Positions 9,993-19,236 are shown, numbered from the stretch's first letter. The stretch is 64,000 nucleotides of DNA from Solidesulfovibrio carbinoliphilus subsp. oakridgensis (GCF_000177215.2 NZ_CM001368.1:1240001-1304000); one strand, 5' to 3'. The notes: generated by a model from the letters alone, not told the origin. Numbers and translations: made by a program.

Positions 9993-10006
9993 CAAAAGGA
10001 AATTCG

Positions 10007-10083
10007 TGGGGTGACTGATGGGACTCGAACCCACGGCAACCAGGGCCACAACCTGGGACTCTACCAACTGAGCTACAGTCACC
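10007..10083 (-). tRNA. tRNA-His (anticodon GTG)
   Basis: The minus strand folds into a full cloverleaf: acceptor stem GTGACTG/CAGTCAC, D-loop AGTTGGTA, anticodon stem CCAGG/CCTGG around TTGTGGC, and T-loop TTCGAGT. The extra 5' G (position -1) opposite the discriminator C is the hallmark of bacterial tRNA-His. The CCA end is encoded. Confidence 0.96.
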
Positions 10084-10234
10084 ACTGGCGAACGAACGTC
10101 TTAGCCCCGGCATCCCCCCGCGTCAACAACTTTTTTGATTCCCTTGCCCATCAGGACGGCCCGGGCTATGGTCCGCCCCGCAAGCCCTTCTCCGGTTCTT
10201 GCCATTTCCACGCAAATCAGACAAGGATTCTACC

Positions 10235-11485
10235 ATGGATACTCTCCTCATCCGGGGCGGTAAACCCCTTCGTGGCACCGTCCGCATCAGCGGCTCCAAA
10301 AACGCCGCCCTGCCCATTCTGCTCGCCGCCCCGCTTCTGACCAGGCAGGCGGTCATCGAGAACGTCCCCAGACTCCGCGACATCCATACCACGCTCAAAC
10401 TTCTCGATATCCTCGGCTGCCCCTCGACCTTCACGGACAACACCGTCACCCTGGAGCCGAGCAAAAGCCTGAGTGCCGAGGCCCCCTACGACCTGGTGCG
10501 CACCATGCGGGCCTCTGTCCTGGTCCTGGGGCCGCTTTTGGCCCGCACCGGCCAGGCCCGGGTGGCCCTGCCCGGCGGCTGCGCCATCGGGGCCCGGCCC
10601 GTGGATCTGCACCTGACGGCCCTGGAAAAGATGGGCGCGACCTTCAACCTGGAGGCCGGCTACATCGAGGGCCGTTGCGACGGCCTTACCGGCGCGCACA
10701 TCACCTTCGACTTTCCGACCGTCGGCGGCACGGAAAACCTCATTATGGCCGCGAGCCTGGCGAGTGGCGTCACGGTTCTCGAAAACGCGGCCCGCGAGCC
10801 CGAGGTGGCCGACCTGGCCGATTTCCTGAACGCCATGGGGGCCAGGATCACGGGCCACGGCACCTCGGTCATCACCATCGAGGGCGTGCCGCACCTCGGC
10901 GGCGGCAGCTACTCCGTTATGCCCGACCGGATCGAGGCGGCCACCTACATGATGGCCGCGGCCATCACCGACGGCGAACTGCGGCTCGAATGCTGCCCGT
11001 ACATGGAACTCGACGCCGTGGTCTCGAAGCTGCGGGAAATGGGCGTCCATTTCGAGGCCACCAACGCCGGGGTGCTGGTGCGCCGGGGCGAGCAGCTCAT
11101 CGGCGTGGACGTGGCCACCCAGCCCTATCCCGGCTTTCCCACCGACGTGCAGGCCCAGATCATGGCCCTTATGTGCGTGGCCATGGGCGCGGGGTCGATC
11201 CGCGAAACCATTTTCGAAAACCGCTTCATGCATGTCCAGGAGCTGGTGCGCCTGGGCGCGCAGATCCGCATCTCCGCGCAAAACGCGTTTATTCGAGGCG
11301 TCAAGGGGCTCACCGGCGCGCCGGTGATGGCCTCGGACCTGCGGGCCAGCGCTTCGCTGGTCCTGGCGGGTCTGGCGGCCCGGGGGGAGACGCTCATCCA
11401 GCGCGTCTACCACCTGGACCGGGGCTACGAGGCCGTGGAAGTCAAACTGCGTAACGTCGGGGCGGACATCGCACGCCTCGCCTGA
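10235..11485 (+). CDS. murA: UDP-N-acetylglucosamine 1-carboxyvinyltransferase MurA
   Basis: A 416-residue cytoplasmic enzyme that transfers enolpyruvate from PEP to UDP-GlcNAc, the first committed step of peptidoglycan synthesis. The N terminus has the family motif [10 protein letters not shown], and the active-site cysteine that fosfomycin modifies is present at about residue 116 ([11 protein letters not shown]). I used the ATG at 10235 because it gives the usual MDTLLIRGG start and follows an ACAAGGA site. It is followed by a small secreted-protein gene. Confidence 0.97.
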   Translation: MDTLLIRGGKPLRGTVRISGSKNAALPILLAAPLLTRQAVIENVPRLRDIHTTLKLLDILGCPSTFTDNTVTLEPSKSLSAEAPYDLVRTMRASVLVLGPLLARTGQARVALPGGCAIGARPVDLHLTALEKMGATFNLEAGYIEGRCDGLTGAHITFDFPTVGGTENLIMAASLASGVTVLENAAREPEVADLADFLNAMGARITGHGTSVITIEGVPHLGGGSYSVMPDRIEAATYMMAAAITDGELRLECCPYMELDAVVSKLREMGVHFEATNAGVLVRRGEQLIGVDVATQPYPGFPTDVQAQIMALMCVAMGAGSIRETIFENRFMHVQELVRLGAQIRISAQNAFIRGVKGLTGAPVMASDLRASASLVLAGLAARGETLIQRVYHLDRGYEAVEVKLRNVGADIARLA

Positions 11486-11499
11486 GCAAGGAGGCCACC

Positions 11500-12069
11500 A
11501 TGTCTGTGTCACGCGTCCTTGGCCGGCTCGTCCTTACCGCCGTCCTCGTCTGTCCGGCCGTGCCGGCCGGCGCGGTCGGGCTTTTCACCTGCGTGAACGC
11601 GGCCGGACAGCAGGTCTGCGTCGTGGACACCGGGACCCTGACCGATTTTTCGCCCTCCCAGCTGTGCAACGCCTCGTGCCCGCCCTGCGCCGGCCGGTGC
11701 GACGGGGCAAGGTATTATCCGCCCCAGGGCGGCCAGTGGGAACAGACCTGGCAGGGCGCGCCCGGCATCGGCGACAACAACATCCTGGTCCCTGGCGCGA
11801 GTCCCCAGGAGGACGCCCGGAGCATCGTGCGGGAAGGCCTGGCCACCCAGGTCCCGCCGCCGGCCGGCACCCCGTACCCGCAGCCCGGGACGACGTACCA
11901 ACAGCCAGGCACACCGTACCCACAGCCGGGAACCACGTACCAGCAGCCCGGGTCCGCATATCCGCAACCCGGGACCACATACCAGCAACCGGGCACAGCC
12001 TACCCCCAGCCCGGCACGCCCTACCAGCAACCCGGGACCTACCAGCAGCAGCCCGGCACGGGCTACTGA
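11500..12069 (+). CDS. Secreted cysteine-containing protein with Pro/Gln/Tyr tandem repeats
   Basis: A 189-residue protein of unknown function. It has a signal peptide (hydrophobic stretch ~residues 8-27, cleavage likely after PAGA), then a domain with several cysteines (FTCVNAAGQQVCVVD, LCNASCPPCAGRCDG) that could form disulfides in the periplasm or bind metal. From about residue 124 it is a low-complexity repeat of 14 residues, YPQPGTTYQQPGTP. A strong ribosome binding site (AAGGAGG) precedes the ATG, and a terminator follows. It lies 14 bp after murA, so it may be cotranscribed and could act at the envelope; this is inference. Confidence 0.75.
   Translation: MSVSRVLGRLVLTAVLVCPAVPAGAVGLFTCVNAAGQQVCVVDTGTLTDFSPSQLCNASCPPCAGRCDGARYYPPQGGQWEQTWQGAPGIGDNNILVPGASPQEDARSIVREGLATQVPPPAGTPYPQPGTTYQQPGTPYPQPGTTYQQPGSAYPQPGTTYQQPGTAYPQPGTPYQQPGTYQQQPGTGY
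11873..12066 (+). repeat. 42-bp coding tandem repeat (YPQPGTTYQQPGTP units)
   Basis: About four and a half near-identical 42-base units encode the proline/glutamine/tyrosine tail of the preceding protein. The last units are shortened and varied. Such arrays change length by slippage, so unit number probably differs between strains. Confidence 0.85.
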
Positions 12070-12087
12070 TCCCCCTGGGCGGACAGT

Positions 12088-12128
12088 AAAAGGCCGGGTC
12101 CTCGTCACCGAGGTCCCGGCCTTTCTTC
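12088..12128 (+). terminator. Rho-independent terminator after the repeat-protein gene
   Basis: AAAGGCCGGG and CCCGGCCTTT enclose an inner stem (CCTCG/CGAGG), followed by T-rich sequence. It lies 19 bp after the stop codon, in front of the converging nifS gene. Confidence 0.8.
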
Positions 12129-12252
12129 TCGATCATCGATCATTCAGCGCCTCCGCCGCCAGGCCGAAAATGCCCGCCGGCGACTCGCCTCCCTCCCGGG
12201 AATCCAAAGGGGGCAATCCTTTTTGGCCGCCGGAGGCATTTTCCCTACCCCC

Positions 12253-13437
12253 CTAACAGGTGCAGGCGGGCTTGGGCATGGATTCCTCGGTAAAGGGCGA
12301 CATGCGGCGCAGGGTCTCGATGATGCCCGGCAGCTTGTCGAGGACCAGGTCGATCTCGGCGTCCGTCGTATACCGCGAGAGGCTGAACCGGATCGAGCCG
12401 TGGGCAAAGGTGAAGGGCACGCCCATGGCCCGCAGCACATGGGACGGCTCGAGGCTCCCCGAGGTGCAGGCCGAGCCCGAACTGGCGCAGATGCCGTACT
12501 GGTCGAGCATGAGGAGGATGGCCTCCCCTTCCACGAACTTGAAGGCGATGCTCGAAGTGTTGGGCAGCCGGTGGCCGATGTCGCCGTTGATCTGGCTGTG
12601 GGGGATACTGGCCAGAAGTCCCGATTCCAGTCGGTCGCGCAGGGCCTTGACCGTGGAATTCTCGCTGGCCATGTTCGCCTTGGCCAGCTTCATGGCCGTG
12701 GCCAGGCCGATGATGCCGGCGGTATTTTCCGTGCCGGCCCGACGGCCCCGCTCCTGGTGGCCGCCGATCAGAAACGGCCGAAACGGCGTGCCTCGGCGCA
12801 CGTAGAGGACGCCAACGCCCTTGGGGGCATGGAGTTTGTGGCCGGAAAGGACCAGCATGTCGACCGGAAGCTTTTCCAGATCGATGTCCACCTTGCCGAC
12901 GGCCTGGACCGCGTCGGTGTGGAAAAGGACGCCGCGGGCCTTGCACAGGGCCGCGATCTCCGGGATGGGGAAGATCGTGCCGGTCTCGTTGTTGGCGTAC
13001 ATGACGGAGACAAGCGCCGTGTCCTTGCGGATGGCGCCTTTGAGCTCCTCGATGTCGAGCCGGCCGGACTCGTCCACCCCGAGCAGGGTGACTTCGTAGC
13101 CCTTCTCCTCCAGATGCTTGGCCAGGCTGAGGACCGCCGGGTGTTCCACCCGGGTGGTGATCAGGTGGCGCTTTTCCGGCTGGGCGGCCAGGGCGCTCAA
13201 AATGGCCGTGTTGTCGCCCTCGGAGCCGCAGGAAGTGAATATCAGTTCGTCGGCCCGGCAGCCGAGCACCTCGGCGATGTCGGTCCGGGCCTGTTTGAGC
13301 CGGATGCCGACCTGGCCGCCAAAGGTGTGCATGCTCGACGGATTGCCGTAAAGCTCCCCGAAAAAGGGCAGCATCTCTTCCAGGACTTCCGGAGCCACCA
13401 TGGTGGTGGCGTTGTTGTCGAGATAGACCGGCTTCAT
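12253..13437 (-). CDS. nifS: Cysteine desulfurase NifS
   Basis: A 394-residue PLP enzyme that removes sulfur from cysteine and passes it as persulfide to a scaffold protein for Fe-S cluster assembly. Seen are the N-terminal YLDNNATT motif, the PLP lysine in LSGHKLHAPKG and the catalytic cysteine loop SSGSACTSGSLEPSHVL. It lies directly after nifU with a 4-base overlap, so the pair works as a sulfur donor/scaffold module. No nitrogenase genes are nearby; in Desulfovibrio this NIF-type pair serves general Fe-S assembly. Confidence 0.95.
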   Translation of the reverse strand: MKPVYLDNNATTMVAPEVLEEMLPFFGELYGNPSSMHTFGGQVGIRLKQARTDIAEVLGCRADELIFTSCGSEGDNTAILSALAAQPEKRHLITTRVEHPAVLSLAKHLEEKGYEVTLLGVDESGRLDIEELKGAIRKDTALVSVMYANNETGTIFPIPEIAALCKARGVLFHTDAVQAVGKVDIDLEKLPVDMLVLSGHKLHAPKGVGVLYVRRGTPFRPFLIGGHQERGRRAGTENTAGIIGLATAMKLAKANMASENSTVKALRDRLESGLLASIPHSQINGDIGHRLPNTSSIAFKFVEGEAILLMLDQYGICASSGSACTSGSLEPSHVLRAMGVPFTFAHGSIRFSLSRYTTDAEIDLVLDKLPGIIETLRRMSPFTEESMPKPACTC

Positions 13438-14285
13438 CGGCCCGCCTCCTTGACCACGATCTCCGGCTCCACCAGTTCCCGCAGTCTGTTTTGGACGAAT
13501 TCGGTCAGGGTCAGGTTGCTCTTGGGGCAGCCCTTGCAGGCCCCGCGCAGGGAGACGACGACCGTGTGGCCGTCGATGTCCACCAGTTCGATGTCGCCAC
13601 CGTCCTTTTTGAGGTTGGGCCGGATCTCCTCCTCCATGACCTTGGTGACGAGCTTCATGCGCTCCAGGTTAGTGAGATTTTTCCCGGCCTGGGCCTCGGT
13701 AGCGGCGGCGGCCGGCGCGGCCTGGCCCAGTTCCTCGTCGAGGATGGCTTGCAGGCGTTCCTGGCAATCGCCGCAGCCGCCGCCGGCCTTGGTGAAGTCC
13801 GTGATCTCCTCGACGCTCGTGAGCTTGTTTTCCCGGATGGCCCGGCGGATCTGGCCGTCGTAGACGCCAAAGCACTTGCACACCAGTTCGCCTTCGGGCT
13901 CGGCCTGGGGGACCTTCTCGCCCAGGTAATTGGCCAGGGCCGCTTCCAGGGCCTCCTGGCCCATGACCGAGCAGTGCATCTTCTCCTTGGGCAGCCCGCC
14001 CAGGAATTCCGCGATATCCTTGTTGGTGAGCGCCTTGGCTTCCGCGATGGTCTTGCCCTTGAGGAGTTCGGTCAGGACCGAACTCGAGGCAATGGCCGAG
14101 GCACAGCCGAAGGTCTGGAAGGTCGCGTCCTCGATGACGCCGGCGTCGTTGATTTTGAGAAACAATTTGAGCGCATCGCCGCAGGCAAGCGACCCCACCT
14201 CGCCCACCGCATTGGCGCCCTCGAGGCTCCCCACGTTGCGGGGATGTAAAAAATGGTCCCTGACCTTATCGGTGTATTCCCACAT
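13434..14285 (-). CDS. nifU: Fe-S cluster scaffold protein NifU (three-domain)
   Basis: A 283-residue scaffold with three parts. An IscU-like domain (~1-125) has its cysteines in SLACGDALK, TFGCASAI and MHCSVMG. A central [2Fe-2S] ferredoxin-like BFD domain (~130-185) has LVCKCFGVYDG and GGGCGDCQ. A C-terminal NFU domain has ACKGCPKS. This full-length form is the NIF-type scaffold rather than IscU. A ribosome binding site (GGAGGA) precedes the ATG. nifS follows with overlapping ends. Confidence 0.96.
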   Translation of the reverse strand: MWEYTDKVRDHFLHPRNVGSLEGANAVGEVGSLACGDALKLFLKINDAGVIEDATFQTFGCASAIASSSVLTELLKGKTIAEAKALTNKDIAEFLGGLPKEKMHCSVMGQEALEAALANYLGEKVPQAEPEGELVCKCFGVYDGQIRRAIRENKLTSVEEITDFTKAGGGCGDCQERLQAILDEELGQAAPAAAATEAQAGKNLTNLERMKLVTKVMEEEIRPNLKKDGGDIELVDIDGHTVVVSLRGACKGCPKSNLTLTEFVQNRLRELVEPEIVVKEAGR

Positions 14286-14470
14286 GGTCTCCTCCGTATA
14301 CCAAGGCTTGGCGCCCTTTCGCGCCCATCCAGTGTATGCCCCAACGCGGGCCGGGGAAAGGGGCGGCGGCCCTCTTTTTCATTCGAGCAACCCTCGGTTT
14401 CATACCATAATGAGAGGATTTCCCAAGTCAATCGCCTCCTTTACCCCAACCGGGCTCTGGGCTATGGATC

Positions 14471-14502
14471 GGCCAGGGAAATCCGTACGGTTTTCCCTGG
14501 CC
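14471..14502. repeat. 32-bp nearly perfect palindrome between nifU and crcB
   Basis: GGCCAGGGAAA faces TTTCCCTGGCC across a 10-base centre that itself contains the palindrome CCGTACGG; only the central T-T pair breaks symmetry. It lies 185 bp upstream of nifU and 77 bp upstream of crcB. It has no T tract, so it is not an ordinary terminator. An operator for a dimeric regulator is possible, as is an RNA hairpin in the crcB leader. Confidence 0.7.
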
Positions 14503-14579
14503 AGGCGCCACTGCCGACGTCCGGGGCACGTGGGAAAAAAAGCGATGCGGCGGTCCGGTTTCCGTCGCGGAGAAACGCG

Positions 14580-14957
14580 ATGTGGGAAAAAATCGGGCTC
14601 ATCGCCCTGGCCGGCTCGGCCGGCACCCTGGCCCGCTACTGGCTCTCGGGGTTGGTCTACGACGTGTTCGGCCGGGATTTCCCCTGGGGCACGGCCGTGG
14701 TCAACATCCTCGGCTGTTTTCTCTTCGGCCTGGTCTTCGAGCTTGGCGAGGATCGGATGCTTTTGCGCACCGAGGCCCGGGCCGTGATCCTGACGGGATT
14801 CATGGGCGCCTTCACCACGTTTTCCACCTTCATTTTCGAAAGCGCCGGGTTTCTGGAAGACGGCCGCTATCTGCCGGCCCTGGCCAATGTGGCCTTCCAG
14901 ACCGTCCTCGGCTTTGCCGCCCTTTTCGCCGGGCTCATGCTCGGCCGGATGCTGTAG
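14580..14957 (+). CDS. crcB: Fluoride channel CrcB/FluC
   Basis: A 125-residue inner-membrane protein with four hydrophobic helices, the size of FluC-type channels that export fluoride as antiparallel dimers. Family signatures present are GTLARYWLSG near the N terminus, NILGCFLFG and the pore motif GFMGAFTTFSTF with the phenylalanine/threonine track. It was started at ATG 14580 because this places the first helix at the N terminus. I did not find a convincing fluoride riboswitch upstream. A CBS-domain protein gene follows after 137 bp. Confidence 0.93.
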   Translation: MWEKIGLIALAGSAGTLARYWLSGLVYDVFGRDFPWGTAVVNILGCFLFGLVFELGEDRMLLRTEARAVILTGFMGAFTTFSTFIFESAGFLEDGRYLPALANVAFQTVLGFAALFAGLMLGRML

Positions 14958-15094
14958 CCGGACCCACGTCCGGCCCGGCGGCACCCAGCACCGACAAAAC
15001 CGCCCCCGCCACAGGGGGCCGGAGGGAGTCCCCCTCCGCGGGAGCGTCCGGAACGGGCACCACCCTTCCGGCTCCCGGCTCCAGGGAGAACGCC

Positions 15095-16321
15095 ATGGCG
15101 GAATTTACCGAGGTCGAGGTCCTGCGCGTCTATTGCGGTGAATCCGACCGCACCGACGGCCGGCCCGTCTACGAGGTCGTGGTCGAAGCGGCCAGGCGGC
15201 ACGGCGCGGCCGGGGCCACGGTCCTTCGCGGGGTGCTCGGGTTCGGGGCCGGGAGCCTGCTCCACACGGCCAAGATTCTGCGCCTGTCCGAAGACCTGCC
15301 CATGATGGTCGAGATCGTGGACCGGCCCGAACGCGTCGAGGCCCTGCTCCCCCGCATCCAGGCCGTGACCAACGGCGGGCTCATCACCCGCCAACGCCTG
15401 TCCGCCCATTTCCACTGTCCGGTCCGGGTGCGCGACGTCATGGCCGTGGACGTGGCCTCGGTGTCCCCGACCGATCCTTTGCCCAAGGTCGTGGACCTGC
15501 TGCTCGCCCGGGGAGTCAAAGCCGTGCCGGTCATCGGCGAAAACGGCAAGGTGGCCGGCGTGGTCACGGGCGGGGATCTGCTCGCGCGCGGCGGCATGGA
15601 CACCCGGCTTTCCCTGCAAAACATCCTGCCCGACGATGTCCGGGCCGGCGAACGGGCCCGGATGGCGGGCCTGACGGCCCGGGACGTCATGACTTCGCCG
15701 GCCGTGACCATCGGCGAGCGGGCCGGGCTTCGCGAGGCGGCCCAGGTCATGTCGCGAAAGGGGCTCAAGCGGCTGCCCGTGGTGGACGAGGCCGGGGAAC
15801 TGATCGGCATCGTCAGCCGGGCCGACATCCTGCGCTCGGCTTCGGACTTGGCCCCGGCGGCCGAGGCCCTGCCCCGTTTCACGGCCGGGCTTTTCCAGCA
15901 GGCCCGGGACGTCATGTTCACCGACGTGCCGACGGCCGCCCCGGACACGCCCCTGCCGGAGGTGGTGGCCAGGCTCGTGGCCTCGCCGCTTAGGCGGGTG
16001 GTGGTCATCGACGCGGACCGGAAGGTGCGCGGCATCGTCCTTGACGGCGATCTCCTCGGCCGGTGCGGCCCGGAGCGCAAGCCCGGGCTTTTAAAGGCCC
16101 TGTTCTCGTTTGGCCGCGAGGAAGCGGCCTGCCCCATGGGCCGGGCTTCCGAGGTCATGCAGGCAAACGTCTACACCGTCTCCGAGGACACGCCGCTCAT
16201 GGACGTCCTGCAACGGATGCTGACCACCCGGGCCAAGCGGCTGGTGGTGGTGGACGACGAGGGGAAGCTTCTGGGCATGGTGGACCGGGAGTCGCTGCTG
16301 CGGGTCATCGCCGGCGGCTAG
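15095..16321 (+). CDS. DUF190 and four-CBS-domain protein
   Basis: A 408-residue cytoplasmic protein. Residues ~1-100 form a DUF190 (PII-like) domain (EVEVLRVYCGESDR, GATVLRGVLGFG). Four CBS domains follow in two pairs, with motifs VRDVMAVDVASV, ARDVMTSPAVTI, ARDVMFTDVPTA and ASEVMQANVYTV. CBS pairs usually bind adenosine nucleotides and act as energy sensors. DUF190 proteins often sit beside crcB, as here, which suggests a link to fluoride response or to signalling in the same operon. No enzyme domain is seen, and the effector is unknown. Confidence 0.85.
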   Translation: MAEFTEVEVLRVYCGESDRTDGRPVYEVVVEAARRHGAAGATVLRGVLGFGAGSLLHTAKILRLSEDLPMMVEIVDRPERVEALLPRIQAVTNGGLITRQRLSAHFHCPVRVRDVMAVDVASVSPTDPLPKVVDLLLARGVKAVPVIGENGKVAGVVTGGDLLARGGMDTRLSLQNILPDDVRAGERARMAGLTARDVMTSPAVTIGERAGLREAAQVMSRKGLKRLPVVDEAGELIGIVSRADILRSASDLAPAAEALPRFTAGLFQQARDVMFTDVPTAAPDTPLPEVVARLVASPLRRVVVIDADRKVRGIVLDGDLLGRCGPERKPGLLKALFSFGREEAACPMGRASEVMQANVYTVSEDTPLMDVLQRMLTTRAKRLVVVDDEGKLLGMVDRESLLRVIAGG

Positions 16322-16447
16322 TGTGGCCTTTTCCCTTTGCCATGGCGGCCGTTTCGGGGTAAGCCCCGGCACGCCGGGCCGTGGCCTGGCCCTGGCGGCG
16401 ACGCCCCGGGCACAGCCCCCCTACAACACCACACAAGGAGCAACCCC

Positions 16448-16864
16448 ATGGAACGCACCCTTTCCATCATCAAACCCGACGCCGTTTCCCGCAACCTGGC
16501 CGGAGCCATCCTCAAAATGATCCAGGACGCCGGCCTCAAGGTCGTGGCCATGAAGATGATCCAGCTTTCCAAGGCCGAGGCCGAGGGCTTTTACGCCGTG
16601 CACAAGGAACGTCCGTTTTTCGGCAGCCTCGTGGACTTCATGATCTCCGGCCCGGTGGTCGTCTCCATCCTGGAAGGCGACGACGCCATCGCCCGCTACC
16701 GCAAGCTCATGGGCGCGACCAACCCGGCCAATGCCGAGGAAGGCACCATCCGCAAGATCCACGCCCTGGACATCGAGAAGAACTCCGTCCACGGCTCCGA
16801 CGCCCCGGAAACCGCCGCCTTCGAGACCTCCTACTTCTTCAGCAAACTGGAAATGGTGGGTTAG
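16448..16864 (+). CDS. ndk: Nucleoside diphosphate kinase
   Basis: A 138-residue cytoplasmic enzyme that moves the gamma-phosphate of ATP to nucleoside diphosphates through a phosphohistidine. The N terminus [13 protein letters not shown] and the active-site histidine in [10 protein letters not shown] (~residue 115) are both present. The ATG at 16448 gives the standard N terminus. proC starts 4 bp after the stop codon, so the two are cotranscribed. Confidence 0.97.
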   Translation: MERTLSIIKPDAVSRNLAGAILKMIQDAGLKVVAMKMIQLSKAEAEGFYAVHKERPFFGSLVDFMISGPVVVSILEGDDAIARYRKLMGATNPANAEEGTIRKIHALDIEKNSVHGSDAPETAAFETSYFFSKLEMVG

Positions 16865-16868
16865 GGCC

Positions 16869-17669
16869 ATGGCCGCGGTCATCGGATTTCTCGGCGCGGG
16901 GAACATGGGCACGGCCATCATCAAGGGCCTGGCCGGCGTTACCGGCGTGTCGGCCGTGGCCTACGATGTGGACGCGGCCAAGGTCGAGGCCCTGGCCGGG
17001 GACGGTCTGGCCACACGGGCCGAAACGCCCGAACTTCTGGGCAGACAGAGCGATTACGTCATTCTTTGCGTCAAGCCGCAGTACCTCGAGGCGGCCATGG
17101 ACGCCCTGGCCCCGCACCTGCGGCCGGAGACGGTGGTCCTGTCCATCGTTGCCGGCGTGACCATGACCCGGCTGCGGGCCCTTGCCGGCGAGAACAATCC
17201 GGTGGTCCGGGTCATGCCCAACACCCCGGCCCTGGTCGGGGCGGGCCAGTTCGCCCTGTGCCTGGACGACCCGGCCCTGCCGGCGGAGAAAAAGGCCTTT
17301 GTCCGGGAACTCTTCGCCCGCCTCGGCCGGACCTACGTCCTGGAGGAAAAGCACTTCGACGCCTTCACGGGCCTGGCCGGTTCGGGCCCGGCCTACGTGC
17401 TCTACTTCATGGAGGCCCTGATCGAATCCGGCGTCCTCATGGGCTTTCCCCGGGAGGCGGCCACGGACATCGTTTCGGGGCTGATCGAGGGCACGGCCAA
17501 GCTGGCGGCCCAGTCCGGCATCCATCCGAGCATCCTTCGCGAGATGGTGACCTCGCCGGCCGGCACCACCATCGAAGCCCTCATGCACCTGGACCGGCAG
17601 GCCGTGCGGGCCTCGGTCATCGACGCCGTGGCCGCCTCGCGGGACCGTTCCAAGGCGCTTGGCGCGTAA
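16869..17669 (+). CDS. proC: Pyrroline-5-carboxylate reductase
   Basis: A 266-residue enzyme that reduces pyrroline-5-carboxylate to proline with NAD(P)H. The Rossmann motif is GFLGAGNMGTAI at residues 6-17. The C-terminal family signature starts at FTGLAGSGPAY and ends near TSPAGTTIEAL. It lies 4 bp after ndk and ahead of a strong bidirectional terminator. Confidence 0.96.
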   Translation: MAAVIGFLGAGNMGTAIIKGLAGVTGVSAVAYDVDAAKVEALAGDGLATRAETPELLGRQSDYVILCVKPQYLEAAMDALAPHLRPETVVLSIVAGVTMTRLRALAGENNPVVRVMPNTPALVGAGQFALCLDDPALPAEKKAFVRELFARLGRTYVLEEKHFDAFTGLAGSGPAYVLYFMEALIESGVLMGFPREAATDIVSGLIEGTAKLAAQSGIHPSILREMVTSPAGTTIEALMHLDRQAVRASVIDAVAASRDRSKALGA

Positions 17670-17787
17670 GGACCTTTTCCTGGCCCAATGCGGTCGTAGC
17701 CTGCTGGCGCAACAATGGCGTACGCGTCCTTTCGTCCGTTCCCGAGCCCAGCCGGCCGTTCCCCGGATCGGTCCGGACTCGGCCATC

Positions 17788-17827
17788 AAAAAAGTCCCTG
17801 CCTGAAAACCTCAGGCAGGGACTTTTC
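17788..17827. terminator. Bidirectional terminator between proC and the cold-shock gene
   Basis: An A run, AAGTCCCTGCCTGA, a 4-base loop, TCAGGCAGGGACTT and a T run form a long perfect stem that serves both converging genes. Confidence 0.92.
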
Positions 17828-17841
17828 TTGCCGGCGCGGCA

Positions 17842-18048
17842 CTAGGCCGGTTTGACCACATTGGTGGCCTTGGGCCCCCGTTCGCCGTCGATAATTTCGA
17901 AATTGACGATTTCCCCTTCGCGCAAGGTGCGGAAGCCCTCGCCCTCGATGGACGAATAATGGACAAAAACGTCATCCTGGCCCTCGCGCATGATGAAACC
18001 GTAGCCCTTCTTGTCGCTGAACCATTTGACCGTGCCTTCAAAGCCCAT
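17842..18048 (-). CDS. Cold-shock protein (CspA family)
   Basis: A 68-residue single cold-shock domain. The RNA-binding motifs KGYGFI and DVFVHYSSI are present and the sequence begins [10 protein letters not shown]. The start at 18048 is fixed by an AGGAGG site 7 bases upstream; a longer reading would add an unlikely leader. These small proteins bind single-stranded RNA and melt structure at low temperature or during growth. The paralogue identity (CspA, CspC and so on) cannot be told from sequence. Confidence 0.95.
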   Translation of the reverse strand: MGFEGTVKWFSDKKGYGFIMREGQDDVFVHYSSIEGEGFRTLREGEIVNFEIIDGERGPKATNVVKPA

Positions 18049-18189
18049 ACGTCTGCCCTCCTGAAAAAATCGTACTTTATCAGGTAGCATTTCGACCTTG
18101 AATGCGTCAACGAAAAATCATATTCGCATCGCCGGACTGACCATTGCCTGGCCGGGCCGGCCGTGCAACAACCGCCACGGCCGCAACCG

Positions 18190-19134
18190 TCACAACGGCC
18201 ACAGGAAAGGCGCCAGATTGCATACCGCCATCATTATTATGGCAACCATAATCCCTGCAACAAGGACCAGCCTGTCAAGCGCCGCGAACCGTTTTGCATT
18301 CCAGGGCCGGCCGACGGGACCCAGGGCCGGCTTGTCCACCAGTACGCCACCGTAGACCGTGGGACCGCCCATGCCGGCGTTGCAAAGCCAGGCGGCGGCG
18401 GCCATGGGCCAGCCGGCATTGGGGCTGGCGCTTTTCCGGGCGTCCCGGGCCATGGCCCCAAAGGTGCCGCCTGCCTCCATCCGGAGCAGCCGGGCGGCCA
18501 GCCACAGGCCAAGGGCCGTCAGCCGGGCCGGCACAAAGGCCAGGACGTCGTCGGCCCGGGCCCCGAACCAGCCGAGCCGGCCGTGGCGGGGGGTGCGGTA
18601 GCCCCACATGGAGTCGGCGGTGCTGACGGCCTTGTACGCCCATAGGCCGGCCGGCCCGCCAACGGCCAACCAGAAGAGCGGAGCCACGAAGGCGTCGTTG
18701 GCGTTCTCGGCCACGGACTCGGCCACAGCCCGCCACAGACCGGCGGCGTTCTCGGCCGCGACATCGCGGCTGACCAGCCCGGCCACGACCGGCCTGGCCG
18801 CTGCGACGTCCCCGGCTTCGAGCAGCCGGGCCGCCCGCCGGCCCTCGCGCAACAGCCCGCCCAGGGCCAGGCCGGCGTAGGCGAAATAGAGCCCCACAAG
18901 CCCGCCCACGGCCGGCAGACGGGTGGCCAGCCAAACGACGCCGACACTCGTGGAGGCCACGGCCACGACGCAGGCCGCGCCGAACGGCCGGGTGCGCCGG
19001 CCCAGGCGATCGGCCAGGACGTCCAGGCCGGCATAGGCCGCGCCCTGCCACCGCACCGGATGGGGCAGCCACAGCGGATCGCCGAAGACCAGATCCAAGA
19101 GCACGGCCAGAATCAGAAGCACGGTGGTGTCCAT
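18190..19134 (-). CDS. cbiB: Adenosylcobinamide-phosphate synthase CbiB/CobD
   Basis: A 314-residue membrane protein with several hydrophobic helices, the usual CbiB length. It attaches the aminopropanol (phosphate) side chain to adenosylcobyric acid in cobalamin synthesis. Signatures seen are LDLVFGDP near the N terminus, the central SRDVAAENAAGLWRAVAESVAENAND (cut here to the key SRD and ESVAEN residues), the SMWGYRT region and the late SPNAGWPMAA motif. It is alone among unrelated genes. I saw no cobalamin riboswitch in the 100 bp upstream. Confidence 0.93.
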   Translation of the reverse strand: MDTTVLLILAVLLDLVFGDPLWLPHPVRWQGAAYAGLDVLADRLGRRTRPFGAACVVAVASTSVGVVWLATRLPAVGGLVGLYFAYAGLALGGLLREGRRAARLLEAGDVAAARPVVAGLVSRDVAAENAAGLWRAVAESVAENANDAFVAPLFWLAVGGPAGLWAYKAVSTADSMWGYRTPRHGRLGWFGARADDVLAFVPARLTALGLWLAARLLRMEAGGTFGAMARDARKSASPNAGWPMAAAAWLCNAGMGGPTVYGGVLVDKPALGPVGRPWNAKRFAALDRLVLVAGIMVAIIMMAVCNLAPFLWPL

Positions 19135-19236
19135 GCGGTTCCCGGAATGGATGCAGGGTTTGGTCGCGAAGTGGCGGCCGGAGACGCCGGCTGTCCGGGG
19201 ACGGAGAAGGCAACCCGACTGTCCGGCGGTCCGCCG

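Noticed and set aside
11873-12066. CRISPR-like array
   Set aside because: The regular repeats are coding, contiguous and without unique spacers. No cas gene is present.
12223-13863. Long plus-strand frame across nifS-nifU
   Set aside because: It is the complement of two certain genes with conserved active sites on the minus strand.
14286-14579. Fluoride riboswitch upstream of crcB
   Set aside because: I could not place the conserved pseudoknot and stem of the crcB RNA motif; only a long palindrome is seen.
19135-19236. Cobalamin riboswitch upstream of cbiB
   Set aside because: No B12-box-like sequence was found, and the space of about 100 bp is too short for a full element.
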